64,000 bases of DNA, from contig NZ_BLWF01000004.1 of the NCBI RefSeq assembly GCF_013167955.1, positions 292,587 to 356,586 on the forward strand. Direction: 5' to 3'. Positions 26,855-36,420 of this stretch are shown here, one piece after another (positions within the stretch are counted from its first letter, which is position 1; each line of letters opens with the position of its first letter). Source of the DNA: Thermanaeromonas sp. C210 (GTDB lineage: Bacteria > Bacillota > DSM-521 > Neomoorellales > Neomoorellaceae). The notes below the pieces were generated by a model that was given only the letters and a program-made list of their open reading frames with translations, ran no database searches and was not told the origin of the DNA. The position numbers and the translations under genes were made by a program.

Positions 26855-27652
26855 TTAATCCCCCCAGGTGTAATAACCTGCCAGGTGGTGGACCGTACCG
26901 TAACCCCGGCCTACAGGCCGACCGGCTGCCAGGGCCCGCCCCAGATACTCCTTGGCCTGGCGCGCTGCGTCGGGTACCTCTAGCCCCCTGGCTAGGAATG
27001 CGGTCACGGCGGCGGCAAAGGTACACCCGGTACCATGGGTGTTGTTGGTATTTATACGCGGTCCAGCAAAGCGGTATATCTTGCGGCCGTCGAAGAGGAT
27101 GTCTATCACTTCTTCACCCGGCAGGTGTCCACCCTTCACGATTACAAAGGGTACTCCCCAGTCGCGGATCTGTCGGGCGGCTTCCTCCATGTCCCGCTCT
27201 TCCTTTATGGGGCGGCCCGTAAGCGCGGCAGCTTCTTCCGCGTTGGGGGTCACTACCAGGGCCAGGGGCATGAGCTCCTTAACCACAACCTCACAGGCCT
27301 CGGGCGCCAGGAGGGCATGTCCGCTCTTGGACACCATAACGGGGTCCACTACCAATTTTTTTACTCCATATTCCTTGATTTTACGGGCCACGACCCTCAC
27401 AATATCGGCGTTGGCCAGCATACCGGTCTTAGCCGCATCGGTTCCGATATCCTTTAACACCGCGTCCATCTGGAGAGCCACGAAGTCCGCGGGCAGGTCA
27501 TAAGTCCCCAGAACTCCACAGGTATTCTGGGCCGTGACCGAAGTAATCACGCTGGTACCGTAAACCTGTAAAGCCGCAAAGGTTTTCAGGTCGGCCTGAA
27601 TCCCGGCCCCTCCTCCGGAGTCCGAACCGGCAATGGTTAAAGCTTTGTACAT
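26855..27652 (-). CDS. thiD: Hydroxymethylpyrimidine / phosphomethylpyrimidine kinase
   Basis: Phosphorylates HMP and HMP-P for thiamine synthesis or salvage. The 265-residue ribokinase-fold protein has IAGSDSGGGAGIQADLKTF near residue 7, AQNTCGV near 41, VVDPVMVSKSGHALL near 104 and the anion-hole motif NNTHGTGCTFAAAV near 207. No TPP riboswitch is visible in the leader, and no other thi gene is adjacent. A promoter lies at 27746-27774. lspA follows after 3 nt. Confidence 0.95.
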   Translation of the reverse strand: MYKALTIAGSDSGGGAGIQADLKTFAALQVYGTSVITSVTAQNTCGVLGTYDLPADFVALQMDAVLKDIGTDAAKTGMLANADIVRVVARKIKEYGVKKLVVDPVMVSKSGHALLAPEACEVVVKELMPLALVVTPNAEEAAALTGRPIKEERDMEEAARQIRDWGVPFVIVKGGHLPGEEVIDILFDGRKIYRFAGPRINTNNTHGTGCTFAAAVTAFLARGLEVPDAARQAKEYLGRALAAGRPVGRGYGTVHHLAGYYTWGD

Positions 27653-27745
27653 TTCCTCCCCTCCCTGCCTCGAAATTTAACCAAAGGCCTCCGTTTTCGG
27701 CACCTTAATTCCCAACCTTACAACTTTACCTTTAGCCCTCACCCT

Positions 27746-27774
27746 ATAATATCACTACTGTTCCTAAGGGTAAA
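27746..27774 (-). promoter_or_regulatory. Sigma-A promoter of thiD-lspA-rluD
   Basis: Minus strand TTTACC (27769-27774), a 17-bp spacer and TATTAT (27746-27751). It lies about 95 bp upstream of thiD in a 191-nt gap and probably drives thiD, lspA, rluD and the DUF2007 gene. Confidence 0.6.
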
Positions 27775-27843
27775 CAACCTTCCTTTGGCCGGCGAAACCC
27801 TGGGGGATTCCCTGCCGAGAAGGTTTTTCTCCCGGCGGCCCGG

Positions 27844-28566
27844 CTAATCTTCGCGTTTATCCCAGCCTTCATTCCCGATCAACGGCGCACGCGGGTAGCC
27901 TTCGTCGTCGATATAGGCCCCCACATCCTCGTAAAACATTCCATCGGCTCCCTTAAAGTAGGGAATACCTTCCACCGGATCTACATAACCGTGATCCTCA
28001 TCAAGGTCCATAGGGCCGTAATATGAACCGCTACCCGCCTCGGAGGCATGCTCCGTTGTTTGGGCCAACATCTGCCAGACGTCTTCCCCTCCGTCTATCA
28101 TCCTATCCCCTGTCTCTTCATCCCCGGGAAGGCCCCCAAAAGGAAGAGGAACCACCTCTTCCTCTATGGGGCGCCTGCGCTGCGTCACGCGAGGCTCCTC
28201 TGCCGCGCGGCGGCATTCCAAACAGAGGGTGGTTTCCGGGACAGCCTCTAGACGCTCGAGGGGTATTTCCTGACCACACCGCTGGCAGCGGCCGTATGTC
28301 CCTTCCTTGATACTTTCCAGGGCGTCCTGAATCTTTTGGAGCTGAAGCATGGCATTATCCCGCAGGGCCAGGTCCTTACTTCGCTCAAAGAGCTCGCTCC
28401 CCAGATCACCTGGATGGTTATCATAACTGGAAAGCTCCTGGATAGAGTCCTGCATAGCCTCGTTTAAACCCTTCAGGCCAAAGGAGCGCATCTGCTCCTC
28501 GTAAGCGGCCCGGAGGGCAAGTAATTTCCGGCGAAAATATTCCAACTTTTGTTGCTCCAAACCCAT
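27844..28566 (-). CDS. TraR/DksA-type zinc-finger protein (YteA-like)
   Basis: A 240-residue cytosolic protein. It begins with a helical hairpin (MGLEQQKLEYFRRKLLALRA to about 90) and has a C4 zinc finger CQRCGQEIPLERL...CLEC (about 97-121), the TraR/DksA pattern seen in Firmicute YteA proteins. It has a long acidic C-terminal tail ending NEGWDKRED. DksA relatives bind the RNA-polymerase secondary channel; whether this one does is unknown. ATG 28566 is used, with a close AAGGAG; TTG 28560 would have better spacing. The open frame upstream to 28797 overlaps the DUF5665 gene and is not coding. Confidence 0.85.
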   Translation of the reverse strand: MGLEQQKLEYFRRKLLALRAAYEEQMRSFGLKGLNEAMQDSIQELSSYDNHPGDLGSELFERSKDLALRDNAMLQLQKIQDALESIKEGTYGRCQRCGQEIPLERLEAVPETTLCLECRRAAEEPRVTQRRRPIEEEVVPLPFGGLPGDEETGDRMIDGGEDVWQMLAQTTEHASEAGSGSYYGPMDLDEDHGYVDPVEGIPYFKGADGMFYEDVGAYIDDEGYPRAPLIGNEGWDKRED

Positions 28567-28586
28567 CTCTCCTTGTCCGCTTTTCT

Positions 28587-28883
28587 TTAATAGTAAATCT
28601 CCTTCTGGACCACCCGGACGATTTCGGCAATGAGTTTCCCGATAACCGGGAGGTTCTGCAGGGCCAACTCGCGAACCAGATAAAGCACAACGGTACCCAG
28701 AATGGTGACGCCTACCGCAACACCCAGCCCCCTGGCCAGGCCGGCCAGGAAATTTAAGTAGAGCAGCCGGAGGGGGCGGCGGTAGAGCTCTATCCATTCG
28801 GCCAGGTTAGCCTTTTCCAAAGTTAGAATCAGAGCCTCAATCTTTTCGCTCAGAGAGCCGTCTTCCCGTCGGCGCTCCACCAC
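28587..28883 (-). CDS. DUF5665 small membrane protein
   Basis: A 98-residue protein with a hydrophilic N-terminus (about 1-35, including LEKANLAEWIELYRRPLRLL), a Gly-rich hydrophobic region (about 40-72) that could form one or two membrane helices, and the end IVRVVQKEIYY. This matches the small DUF5665 family of spore-forming Firmicutes. Function is unknown. Two adjacent GTG starts (28883, 28880) follow GGGAGAG. It lies 20 nt before the zinc-finger gene, so the pair is probably an operon. Confidence 0.75.
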   Translation of the reverse strand: MVERRREDGSLSEKIEALILTLEKANLAEWIELYRRPLRLLYLNFLAGLARGLGVAVGVTILGTVVLYLVRELALQNLPVIGKLIAEIVRVVQKEIYY

Positions 28884-28963
28884 TTTCTTCTCTCCCGTTC
28901 CTTAATAAAATATATTGCCCTTAACCGCCATGCTTAAAACCTTATCTCCCGTAGGGCTCCTAC

Positions 28964-28989
28964 AAAAAAATCCTGCTTAAGGCCGCAGG
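28964..28989 (-). terminator. Terminator overlapping the pduL stop codon
   Basis: CCTGC and GCAGG close an 8-nt loop that contains the TAA of pduL, followed by ATTTTTTT on the minus strand. It separates pduL from the DUF5665 gene. Confidence 0.85.
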
Positions 28990-29570
28990 ATGTGAACGAC
29001 GTCTCCATTCTTGAGCATGGCCGCATTGGCTTCGTCAGTGTCCAAGTGCAGTTCCAGCCGGGCTACCGGGCTTACCCGGACAATGACATTGTGCAAAATC
29101 AAACCCCTCTCCCCCGGCACCAAAACCCTCACCCGCTGCCCGTCCTTCAATCCCCACTTGCGAGCGTTGGCCTCATCCATGTGTATGTGACGGGCCGCTA
29201 CGATTACGCCCCGGGGGAGGTTAAGGGCGCCTCGCGGGCCGACCACCGCGATACCGGGCGTCCCCTCCAGGTCGCCCGATTCCCTTACTGGCGCCCTAAT
29301 CCCCAGCCGGTAGGTGTCGGTTACGGCGAGCTCTATCTGGGAGTGTTCCCGCGGCGGGCCGAGGAGCCTCAAGCCCTCGATAACCCCCCGCGGTCCTACT
29401 ATGGTCACCGTTTCTTCCGCCGCATACTCCCCGGGTTGGCTGAGCTCCCGATAGGGCTTTAACCGGTACCCGGGGCCGAACAGCGATTCTAAGTCAGCCT
29501 GACTAACATGCATGTGGCGATTGGAAACCCCTACCGGCACGGCCAGCGGCAGCACTTCCCCCTTCATCAC
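28977..29570 (-). CDS. pduL: Phosphate propanoyltransferase, PduL-type phosphotransacylase
   Basis: Interconverts acyl-CoA and acyl-phosphate (acetyl- or propanoyl-). In Moorella, PduL enzymes replace Pta in acetate formation, so an energy-conserving role is plausible. The 197 residues show the two PduL beta-barrel modules with zinc-ligand histidines in VSNRHMHVS (about 15-23) and VAARHIHM (about 124-131). No N-terminal encapsulation peptide and no shell-protein genes are near, so it is probably a free cytosolic enzyme. GTG 29570 or ATG 29567 start, after GGGAGGG. It is alone, with its own terminator. Confidence 0.92.
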   Translation of the reverse strand: MMKGEVLPLAVPVGVSNRHMHVSQADLESLFGPGYRLKPYRELSQPGEYAAEETVTIVGPRGVIEGLRLLGPPREHSQIELAVTDTYRLGIRAPVRESGDLEGTPGIAVVGPRGALNLPRGVIVAARHIHMDEANARKWGLKDGQRVRVLVPGERGLILHNVIVRVSPVARLELHLDTDEANAAMLKNGDVVHILRP

Positions 29571-29621
29571 GATGAAGGCCCTCCCTTTAGGCCCCTAGCT
29601 GCAAAAGGCCACCCCTATCTA

Positions 29622-32408
29622 TTATCCCGCCTGGATTTCCTTTAATACCGCCACACAGTGGGAACAGAGTTCCGGTTCGTCTTCGTGTTGGCCCACAGTT
29701 TCGCTGACCTTCCAGCAGCGTTCGCACTTCTTTCCCGGAGCAGGCGCAATACGGATCGTTAACCCGGGAAAGGCCACACCTTTTACTCCCTCTTCCGGCA
29801 CCGGTTCAGAAGGGGGCCATACCCGCACACCGGATACGATGAAGAACGCCGGAAGCTCTTCCTCTACAGCCTTTAAAAACTCATAAAGCTCCCCGTCCGG
29901 GTAAAGGTGCACAAAAGCGTTTAATGAGTTTCCTAAACCCTGCTCGCGACGGGCCAGTTCCAGGGCCCGGTTGACCTCTTCGCGAACCTGCAGCAGTTTA
30001 TCCCACTTGGCCTCCAAATCCCGGTCCCACCATTCATCCTGTACCCTCGGCCAGGGGGCCAGCTGCACACTCCAGGCCTTGCCGGCTGCCGGCAGGTGCT
30101 GCCATACCTCCTCGGTAGTAAAGGCCAGAATGGGGGCCAGAAGCCGTACCAGTACGTGGAGAATCTCATAAAGGGCCGCCTGGGCGGAACGGCGGCCCCG
30201 GGAGGCAGCCGACCAAGTGTAGAGGCGGTCCTTGAGGATATCCAAGTAAGCCGCGCTCAAATAGTTTACACAAAAACTGTGCACGGCATGATAGACTACA
30301 TGGAATTCGTAGTCCTCGTAAGCCCGGGTAACCTTGTCCACCAGGCGCTGCAGTTTGGCCAGGGCCCAACGGTCTATCTCCAACATTTCCCCGTAGGGTA
30401 CCCGGTCCCGGGCCGGGTCAAAGTCATATAAGTTGCCCAGGAGGAAGCGGAAGGTGTTACGTATTTTCCGGTAGGCCTCGGCCAGTTGCTGCAGGATGTT
30501 GGGAGAAGCCGCTACATCCCGGCGGTAGTCGGCGGAGGCCACCCACAGCCGTAAAATATCGGCTCCCATTTCCCGGATGACGTCGGCCGGGTCAATACCG
30601 TTGCCCAGGGATTTCGACATCTTGCGGCCTTCTTCGTCTACCAGAAAACCATGGGTGAGGACGGCCCGGTAAGGCGCCTGGCCCTCGGTGGCCACCGAAG
30701 TGCACAATGAAGAGTTGAACCATCCCCTGTGCTGGTCGCTCCCCTCCAGATACAGATCGGCCGGCCAGGAAAGCTCAGGCCTCGTTCGCAGTACCGCCGC
30801 ATGGCTGGAGCCGGAATCGAACCACACATCCATGGTATCGGTTTCTTTGCGGAACCGCTGGCTCCCGCAGGCCGGGCAAGTAAGGCCGGGAGGTACCAGT
30901 TCACTCGCTTCCCGGGCAAACCAAACGTCCGAGCCGTGGAGGCGGAACAAATCCTGGAGGTGCTTGATGGTGGCATCGTTGATGATCTCTTTGCCGCATT
31001 CCGCACAGTAGAAAATGGGAATAGGTACTCCCCAGGTACGCTGGCGGGATATGCACCAGTCCCCCCGCTCGGCTATCATGTTATAGATCCTCTCTTCTCC
31101 CCAGGCCGGTATCCACTGGACCTGGCGCACGGCGGCCAAGGCTTCCCGGCGGAAGCCGTCAATGGAAGCAAACCACTGTTCTGTGGCGCGGAAAATAACG
31201 GGGTGCTTGCACCGCCAGCAGTGGGGATACTGGTGGGTTATGATACTGGCATGCTGGAGCGCTCCCCGCTTCTCCAGTTCCTTGATAATCTCCTGATTAG
31301 CATCCCCCACGAAAAGGCCCTGGAACGGACCTGCCTCGGCCGTAAACCGGCCCTGGTCGTCCACGGGAGAAAGGACGGGAAGGCCGTAGCGCTGGCCGAT
31401 TTCAAAGTCTTCCAGGCCGTGCCCTGGAGCGGTGTGGACGCAGCCGGTACCCTGGTCCATGGTTACGTGCTCACCCACCACTACCACCGAAGGCCGGTCC
31501 ATGAGGGGATTGCGGCAGACCACACCGTCCAGTTCCGCGCCCCGGAAGTGGGCTAATATGCGATAGTCCTCCACCTGCCAGAGTTCCAGGACATCCCGGT
31601 AGAGTTCCTCGGCCAACAACAGCTTCTCGCCCCCTGCCTCTATCAACACGTAAGACGCCTCGGGATGGAGGGCGATGGCCACGTTGGCGGGCAGGGTCCA
31701 TGGTGTAGTGGTCCAGATGACCACATAGCTGTTCTGGGGTTCCCATAAGCCCCCGGCATCCGTCACCGGGAACTTAACGTAGATGGATGGCGACTGCTTT
31801 TCCTCGTATTCGACCTCTGCCTCGGCCAGGGCGGTCTCACAATCCGTACACCAGTAAACGGGCTTACGGCCTTTGTAAATATACCCCTTCTTGGCCATCT
31901 CGCCGAAAATGCCGATTTCTACCGCTTCGTACTCGGGCTCCAGGGTAAGATAAGGGTGTTCCCAATCTCCCCGCACACCCAAGCGTTTAAACTGTTCCCG
32001 CTGGATGTTGACGTATTTTAAGGCGTACTCTTTGCAGCGCCGCCGGAATTCCAGTACGTCCACCTCCCGGCGGTTGAGCCCCAGGTTCTTGATAACCTGT
32101 TGCTCAATGGGCAAACCGTGGGTATCCCAACCGGGGACATAGGGGGCGTCGTAGCCGGACATGGAGCGGTATTTGACAATTATATCCTTGAGGATTTTAT
32201 TGAGGGTATGGCCCAGGTGAATATCCCCGTTGGCATAGGGCGGGCCGTCGTGGAGGATAAATTTGGGTTTCCCTTTATTCGCTTCCTGCACAGCATGGTA
32301 AAGGCGGTTTTCCTCCCAGAATTTGAGGATCTGGGGTTCCCGCTGGGGTAAATTGGCCCTCATGGGGAAATCCGTTCGCGGCAGATTCAAGGTTTTACTG
32401 TAGTCCAC
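29622..32408 (-). CDS. ileS: Isoleucyl-tRNA synthetase
   Basis: Class I synthetase charging tRNA-Ile. The 928 residues have [18 protein letters not shown] with the HIGH-type motif HLGH at 64-67, the CP1 editing domain (about 190-390, with [13 protein letters not shown]), KMSKSLGNG near 595 and a C-terminal zinc site KKCERCWK...CSHC. This is the bacterial (eubacterial-clade) type. GTG 32408 has GGGAGTG upstream. It is expressed from a good promoter with a leader of only about 50 nt, so there is no T-box, unlike many Firmicute ileS genes. Confidence 0.97.
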   Translation of the reverse strand: MDYSKTLNLPRTDFPMRANLPQREPQILKFWEENRLYHAVQEANKGKPKFILHDGPPYANGDIHLGHTLNKILKDIIVKYRSMSGYDAPYVPGWDTHGLPIEQQVIKNLGLNRREVDVLEFRRRCKEYALKYVNIQREQFKRLGVRGDWEHPYLTLEPEYEAVEIGIFGEMAKKGYIYKGRKPVYWCTDCETALAEAEVEYEEKQSPSIYVKFPVTDAGGLWEPQNSYVVIWTTTPWTLPANVAIALHPEASYVLIEAGGEKLLLAEELYRDVLELWQVEDYRILAHFRGAELDGVVCRNPLMDRPSVVVVGEHVTMDQGTGCVHTAPGHGLEDFEIGQRYGLPVLSPVDDQGRFTAEAGPFQGLFVGDANQEIIKELEKRGALQHASIITHQYPHCWRCKHPVIFRATEQWFASIDGFRREALAAVRQVQWIPAWGEERIYNMIAERGDWCISRQRTWGVPIPIFYCAECGKEIINDATIKHLQDLFRLHGSDVWFAREASELVPPGLTCPACGSQRFRKETDTMDVWFDSGSSHAAVLRTRPELSWPADLYLEGSDQHRGWFNSSLCTSVATEGQAPYRAVLTHGFLVDEEGRKMSKSLGNGIDPADVIREMGADILRLWVASADYRRDVAASPNILQQLAEAYRKIRNTFRFLLGNLYDFDPARDRVPYGEMLEIDRWALAKLQRLVDKVTRAYEDYEFHVVYHAVHSFCVNYLSAAYLDILKDRLYTWSAASRGRRSAQAALYEILHVLVRLLAPILAFTTEEVWQHLPAAGKAWSVQLAPWPRVQDEWWDRDLEAKWDKLLQVREEVNRALELARREQGLGNSLNAFVHLYPDGELYEFLKAVEEELPAFFIVSGVRVWPPSEPVPEEGVKGVAFPGLTIRIAPAPGKKCERCWKVSETVGQHEDEPELCSHCVAVLKEIQAG

Positions 32409-32460
32409 TTTTTGCCGTCACTCCCACACTCCGGTAGGAATATTAAAAGTATCTTTGTCT

Positions 32461-32490
32461 AGTATACGCCTGTGAGTACAAACCCGTCAA
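32461..32490 (-). promoter_or_regulatory. Sigma-A promoter of ileS
   Basis: Minus strand TTGACG (32485-32490), an 18-bp spacer and TATACT (32461-32466), each a 5/6 match. It lies in the 93-nt gap between divIVA and ileS. Confidence 0.75.
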
Positions 32491-32501
32491 ACGCATCTTA
32501 A

Positions 32502-33041
32502 TTATTCGCCGGGGCTCGCCTCCCCGTCCCCGCGCTCCCCGCCCCCGGCGACGGCCCCTTCACCCGGTTCGGCCGCCACCTCCTCCGCCGGAGCCGCCTG
32601 GTCTTCAGCTTCCAGAAGCTCCAGTTGGGCCAATAGGAAAGAGCGCCAGCGGGACTTAAAGCTGCGCACCCGGGCTTCCAATGCTGCCTGGTATCGTTCT
32701 ATTTCGGCCACTTTGTTCTGGGCCTGGGCTATCATGCTCTGGGCCTGGGCCTCCGCCTGCTTTAAAAGGGTTTCGGCCTCCTGCCTGGCATTTTCCCTGG
32801 CTTCTTCTGCCGCCTTCTGGGCCATAACCAGGGTTTCCTTGAGGGTATTTTCCAGCCGTCCAAAGCGTCCCAATTCTTCTTCCAGATGCAATACCCTTTC
32901 CCGCAGCTCCTGATTTTCCCGGAATACCTGGGTGTAGTCCTTCAACAGCTGGGCCAAAAACTCATCTACTTCTTCGCAGGAGTATCCCCGTAAGCTCCGT
33001 CTGAATTCCTTTTTATTTATATCCAGCGGCGTCAGCACCAT
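32502..33041 (-). CDS. divIVA: DivIVA-domain cell-division protein
   Basis: Coiled-coil protein that senses curved membrane at poles and septa. ATG 33041 (MVLTPLDINKKEFRRSLRGY) has GGGGGAG 8 nt upstream and gives the classic DivIVA N-terminus: a G-Y-x-x-x-E-V-D-x-F-L membrane-binding segment (about 19-29), then a long coiled coil (about 30-145). The 179-residue protein ends in a low-complexity acidic/Gly tail (AAEPGEGAVAGGGERG). It is the last gene of the ylm cluster, as in Bacillus. Confidence 0.93.
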   Translation of the reverse strand: MVLTPLDINKKEFRRSLRGYSCEEVDEFLAQLLKDYTQVFRENQELRERVLHLEEELGRFGRLENTLKETLVMAQKAAEEARENARQEAETLLKQAEAQAQSMIAQAQNKVAEIERYQAALEARVRSFKSRWRSFLLAQLELLEAEDQAAPAEEVAAEPGEGAVAGGGERGDGEASPGE

Positions 33042-33107
33042 AACCCTCACTCCCCCGAAGGTGTCGCCCGGAAAACTCCGTCATTAACCGGCGCAGAAAT
33101 GGAATTC

Positions 33108-33127
33108 GCCCGGTAACGTCACCGGGC
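33108..33127 (-). other. Strong hairpin between yggT and divIVA
   Basis: GCCCGGT and ACCGGGC pair perfectly around a 6-nt loop. No T-run follows on either strand, so this is more likely an RNA processing or stability element than a terminator. Confidence 0.45.
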
Positions 33128-33154
33128 CCTTGCATCTCTGCTGCCCCGGGATGC

Positions 33155-33421
33155 TCAACCGAGCCGGAGCAAAAAATTAATCACCAGGCGCTCTATTACT
33201 TCCAAGGCAATAATGGCCACTAAAGGTGAAAAATCCAAGGGTAGAGAAGTACGCGGTAAGAGGCGGCGGAAGAAGCCGAGAACAGGCTCCGTGCTTTCGT
33301 AAACGAACCGGCACACGGGATGATAAGCATTGTGAGGAATGAAGGACAGTATCACCCGCGCTATTATAAGCCACTCGAAAACCCTAAAGGCCACTTCTAT
33401 TAAAGTAATGGCCAGAATCAT
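33155..33421 (-). CDS. ylmG: YggT-family membrane protein (YlmG)
   Basis: An 88-residue protein with two membrane helices (about 3-27 and 66-86) and the conserved YESTEPVLGFFRRLLPRTSL loop between them. YggT/YlmG proteins are linked to division and, in plastids, to nucleoid and membrane organisation; mechanism is unclear. Its ATG overlaps the proC stop by 4 nt (ATGA). It is part of the conserved pgeF-yggS-sepF-yggT-divIVA cluster. Confidence 0.9.
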   Translation of the reverse strand: MILAITLIEVAFRVFEWLIIARVILSFIPHNAYHPVCRFVYESTEPVLGFFRRLLPRTSLPLDFSPLVAIIALEVIERLVINFLLRLG

Positions 33422-34230
33422 GCGCCTTGCCCCTCACTTAAGGCCCGGGCCCTTCGGGCCGCCGTTTTGACGGCCTCCATCAGGGCGCCCCTTAAGGCCC
33501 TGTTTTCCAAAATGTCCAGGCCGGCGATGGTCGTTCCCCCCGGTGAGGTCACCTGCGACTTCAGCACCGCCGGGTGCTCTCCGGTGTTCAATACCATGCG
33601 CGCCGCTCCCACCACCGTCTGGGCAGCAAGCTTAAGGGCTGTATCCCTCCCCAGGCCGCATAGCACTCCGCCGTCGGCCAGGGCTTCTATAAAAAGATAC
33701 ACGTAGGCCGGGCCGCTCCCGCTTAAACCAGTGACCGCGTCCAACTGGTCCTCCGGCAGGAGCAAGGCCTCGCCCACAGAAGCAAAGATGTCCAGGGCAA
33801 CCTTTTCGTGCTCCGGGGTAACCAGCGGGTTGCCCGCCAGGACGGTAATGCCCTCCCGGACGAGGGCAGGGGTGTTGGGAACCGCCCGCATAATAGGAAC
33901 ACCGGGCCCTATCCACCCCTCCAGCTGCTTAAGGGTGATGCCGGCGGCCACGGAGATGACCAGATGGGAGGCCTTAAACGATAGGGTCTTTAAAGCTTCC
34001 GCCATGGACTGGGGCTTCACGGCCACTATTATTATATCTGCCTGTTCCAGCACTTGCCCTCCGCCGGTAGCAGGGCGCAAGCCGTGTTTCCGGGCGAGCT
34101 CTTCTAGACGCTCCCGGGATGTATCGAAGGCCACGATCCTTGCGGGAGGCACCAACTGCGAAGCAAGTAACCCTTCTATCAGGGCACCACCCATAGCCCC
34201 GGCGCCGATAAAGCCTATAGTCTTATTCAT
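33418..34230 (-). CDS. proC: Pyrroline-5-carboxylate reductase
   Basis: Last step of proline synthesis, reducing pyrroline-5-carboxylate with NAD(P)H. The Rossmann start is KTIGFIGAGAMGGALIEGLL. Family signatures include IIVAVKPQSM near 71, MRAVPNTPALVREG near 113 and the C-terminal GLSGSGPAYVYLFIEALADGG and VTSPGGTTIAGL. The 270 residues are full length. It sits between sepF and yggT, a frequent insertion point for proC in Firmicute ylm clusters. GAAGGT precedes ATG 34230. Confidence 0.96.
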   Translation of the reverse strand: MNKTIGFIGAGAMGGALIEGLLASQLVPPARIVAFDTSRERLEELARKHGLRPATGGGQVLEQADIIIVAVKPQSMAEALKTLSFKASHLVISVAAGITLKQLEGWIGPGVPIMRAVPNTPALVREGITVLAGNPLVTPEHEKVALDIFASVGEALLLPEDQLDAVTGLSGSGPAYVYLFIEALADGGVLCGLGRDTALKLAAQTVVGAARMVLNTGEHPAVLKSQVTSPGGTTIAGLDILENRALRGALMEAVKTAARRARALSEGQGA

Positions 34231-34233
34231 GGG

Positions 34234-34677
34234 CTACCTTCTTCCTGTCTGAGAATAAATATCCGGCCAGGCCAGCCCTCCGCCTGCAGACTTAAACTCC
34301 AAATCACCACTGAGATCAATATTGCTGGGCGTGAAGACAAAAATGGCCTGGCCCACTCTGCTAACCTGGCCGCCCAGGGCAAAGACGGCCCCGCTCAGGA
34401 AATCTAAAAGCCTCCTGGCCTCCTCCGGCGGCATCTTCTCCAGGTTGACTATGACCGGCCGGTAACTCTTCAGATTCTCTGCCAGTACAGCTCCTTGTTC
34501 GTAAGACTGGGGATGGGCTACCATGAGGCGCATGGCTCCCCGGGCCGTAGGCAGACTCACCAGCTTGCCCTGCTGTTTGGTCCCTTGCGGTACGATCGTT
34601 TCTGCGGTACTGCGTCCTTCCTCTTCTTCCGGGCCGTAGCCCAACCAGTTGAGGAAAGCTTCCCAGACTCCAGCCAT
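34234..34677 (-). CDS. sepF: Cell-division protein SepF
   Basis: Membrane-bound FtsZ partner that bundles and anchors protofilaments. ATG 34677 ([20 protein letters not shown]) is chosen: GGGAGG lies 7 nt upstream and the amphipathic N-terminal helix is the family's membrane anchor. The frame upstream to 34752 is the yggS overlap. The C-terminal SepF/DUF552 domain (about 60-140) has [12 protein letters not shown] and [20 protein letters not shown]. The 147-residue length is typical. It ends 4 nt before proC. Confidence 0.95.
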   Translation of the reverse strand: MAGVWEAFLNWLGYGPEEEEGRSTAETIVPQGTKQQGKLVSLPTARGAMRLMVAHPQSYEQGAVLAENLKSYRPVIVNLEKMPPEEARRLLDFLSGAVFALGGQVSRVGQAIFVFTPSNIDLSGDLEFKSAGGGLAWPDIYSQTGRR

Positions 34678-34693
34678 CAGCCTGCCTCCCTGT

Positions 34694-35386
34694 TCATTGG
34701 CGGGGACCAAAAATGGCCGTTCCAATGCGGACCATATTGGACCCTTCTTCAACAGCTACTTCAAAATCATTGGTCATACCCATGGACAAATATCGCATTT
34801 CTACTCCCGGTAAGGCCAGGGCCTCTATTTCCCCGGCCAGCTCGCGCAGGCGCCGAAACACCGGGCGTACTTCTTCAGGGTCGTTAACAAAAGGGGCTAC
34901 CGTCATTAAACCGAGGACCTCGAGGCTCTTAAAACCGGTTAGTTCCTTAAGGAAGCCGGGTACGGCCTCCACTGGAAGGCCGAACTTGCTGCTCTCCCCG
35001 GCCACATTCACTTCTACCAAGACCTTTATTCTTTCTCCTGCCGGAGCCGCCCTCTTTTCTAGCTCCCTGGCCAGCTGCAAGCTGTCCAGGGAATGGATCA
35101 GCCGGACCCGGTTCCACACATATTTGACTTTATTGCGCTGGAGGTGACCGATCAAGTGCCAGGAGATATCCTCTTCCGCCAGGCCCGCCTGTTTTTCCAG
35201 CAGCTCCTGGACGCGGTTCTCTCCCAGCTCTTTAATCCCGGCGTCCACGGCCTCTTTTATTCTTTCCACCGGCACATTTTTGGTAACCGCTATCAGGGTA
35301 ATTTCCTCCGGCTGCCGGCCCACTTTTCGCGCCGCCCGGGCAATGCGTTCCCGGACCTCGGCAACATTCTCTCTGATTCCGCCCAC
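34694..35386 (-). CDS. ylmE: PLP-homeostasis protein, YggS/YlmE family
   Basis: Binds pyridoxal phosphate without catalysing a known reaction and buffers PLP and amino-acid pools. The 230-residue alanine-racemase-like TIM barrel has the PLP lysine in LIAVTKNVP (about 36), [11 protein letters not shown] near 55, [11 protein letters not shown] near 77 and the phosphate-binding [28 protein letters not shown] end. GTG 35386 has AAAGGAG 8 nt upstream. It lies in its usual position before sepF. Confidence 0.95.
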   Translation of the reverse strand: MGGIRENVAEVRERIARAARKVGRQPEEITLIAVTKNVPVERIKEAVDAGIKELGENRVQELLEKQAGLAEEDISWHLIGHLQRNKVKYVWNRVRLIHSLDSLQLARELEKRAAPAGERIKVLVEVNVAGESSKFGLPVEAVPGFLKELTGFKSLEVLGLMTVAPFVNDPEEVRPVFRRLRELAGEIEALALPGVEMRYLSMGMTNDFEVAVEEGSNMVRIGTAIFGPRQ

Positions 35387-35445
35387 CGGTTCACTCCTTT
35401 CCTAAATTCGTTCTACAAATCCGGCGCAAATCCTGCCGGTTCTGG

Positions 35446-36420
35446 TCAACTTTTCCCCCCAAGGAAGCGCACCCAGTAAGGATTGACCACCACTTCGCTT
35501 CCTTCCTTTAATCCCCGGACGGCAGCCCTTTCCTCCACGGCGCCCACTATTTCTACTTGCTGGAATTTAGCTTCTCGGCCCACCAGACAATAAACCCCAA
35601 CAGAACCGTCTTCTAAGGTCACCAGTGCCGTCTGGGGAACCACAACGCCGTCGTAACTTTCTGCAATCGCCTCTACAGTGACCACCCGCCGGTGCAGCCA
35701 CCAGCTCCCCCACTTGTCTATTCTTAACACCAGTACGTAGTCGTCCCCCAGGGAATAAAGCCGATCTACTTTGGCCGACAATGAGTCTTCCTGCCCCGGG
35801 CTGCGCAGAATAACCCTTTTTTTCTCCTGCCAGGCAGGGGGGACTTCGGGCAACATGGCATATAAGAACAAAGGCTGCAAATTATTGACCAGGCGAACCA
35901 CTGGGGTTCCGGCCCTGACCCCCCTTTCTTCTCCCGCGGGGCGGGCCCGGCGGGCTAGGGAAATCACCTCCGGGGGATCGAACTTTTCCAGCATCGCGGG
36001 CTGCAGAACCTTCTCCAGCCCATCGGGATGATAGCATACCTGACTGGCAAAGGGGGCCTTAAGGTCCCTTACCCCCGCATCACCCACCGCCACTCCCGCT
36101 AACTCCACTTGGGCAATAGTTCCCCCCGCCGCTACCCTTTCCCCTTCGGGGATCAGCCTTATTAAAGTGCCATCGGCCGGAGCCGCCAGAAGGGTTTCCT
36201 CCCGGACAACCACCGTTTCTAGGGAGATAGTTTTTTCCAGGATCCCGGCCGTCACCTGGCGGGTCTCAAGGGCCTGCCAAGCTATAAAGAACAGCAGCCG
36301 GCTTGCTCCTTGGTACAGGAGAAAAAGGAGAATACCTCCCCAAAACAAGCCCCTGATTAGCTTCTTTGTGCGGGACCCGCGCCTTTTTCGGGGGAGGCCA
36401 GAGGAGGGCAGGGCCGCCAC
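35446..36420 (-). CDS. HlyD-like membrane-fusion protein of the ylm cluster
   Basis: A 324-residue single-pass membrane protein with a basic N-terminus (GLPRKRRGSRTKKLIRG), one transmembrane helix (about 26-46) and an extracellular part. The latter has a lipoyl-like half-motif (APADGTLIRLIPEGERVAAGGTI, about 82-104) and a final SH3-like/barrel region with VVPQTALVTLEDGSVGVYCL near 263. This resembles HlyD/RND periplasmic adaptors, yet no transporter subunit is adjacent, so the function is open. GTG 36420 directly follows the TAG of pgeF. Confidence 0.75.
   Translation of the reverse strand: MAALPSSGLPRKRRGSRTKKLIRGLFWGGILLFLLYQGASRLLFFIAWQALETRQVTAGILEKTISLETVVVREETLLAAPADGTLIRLIPEGERVAAGGTIAQVELAGVAVGDAGVRDLKAPFASQVCYHPDGLEKVLQPAMLEKFDPPEVISLARRARPAGEERGVRAGTPVVRLVNNLQPLFLYAMLPEVPPAWQEKKRVILRSPGQEDSLSAKVDRLYSLGDDYVLVLRIDKWGSWWLHRRVVTVEAIAESYDGVVVPQTALVTLEDGSVGVYCLVGREAKFQQVEIVGAVEERAAVRGLKEGSEVVVNPYWVRFLGGKS

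Noticed and set aside
27653-27843. TPP riboswitch before thiD
   Set aside because: No CTGAGA-type thi-box or matching pairing seen; only a sigma-A promoter.
32409-32501. T-box leader expected for ileS
   Set aside because: The whole gap is 93 nt, has a promoter and lacks the T-box core and specifier stem.
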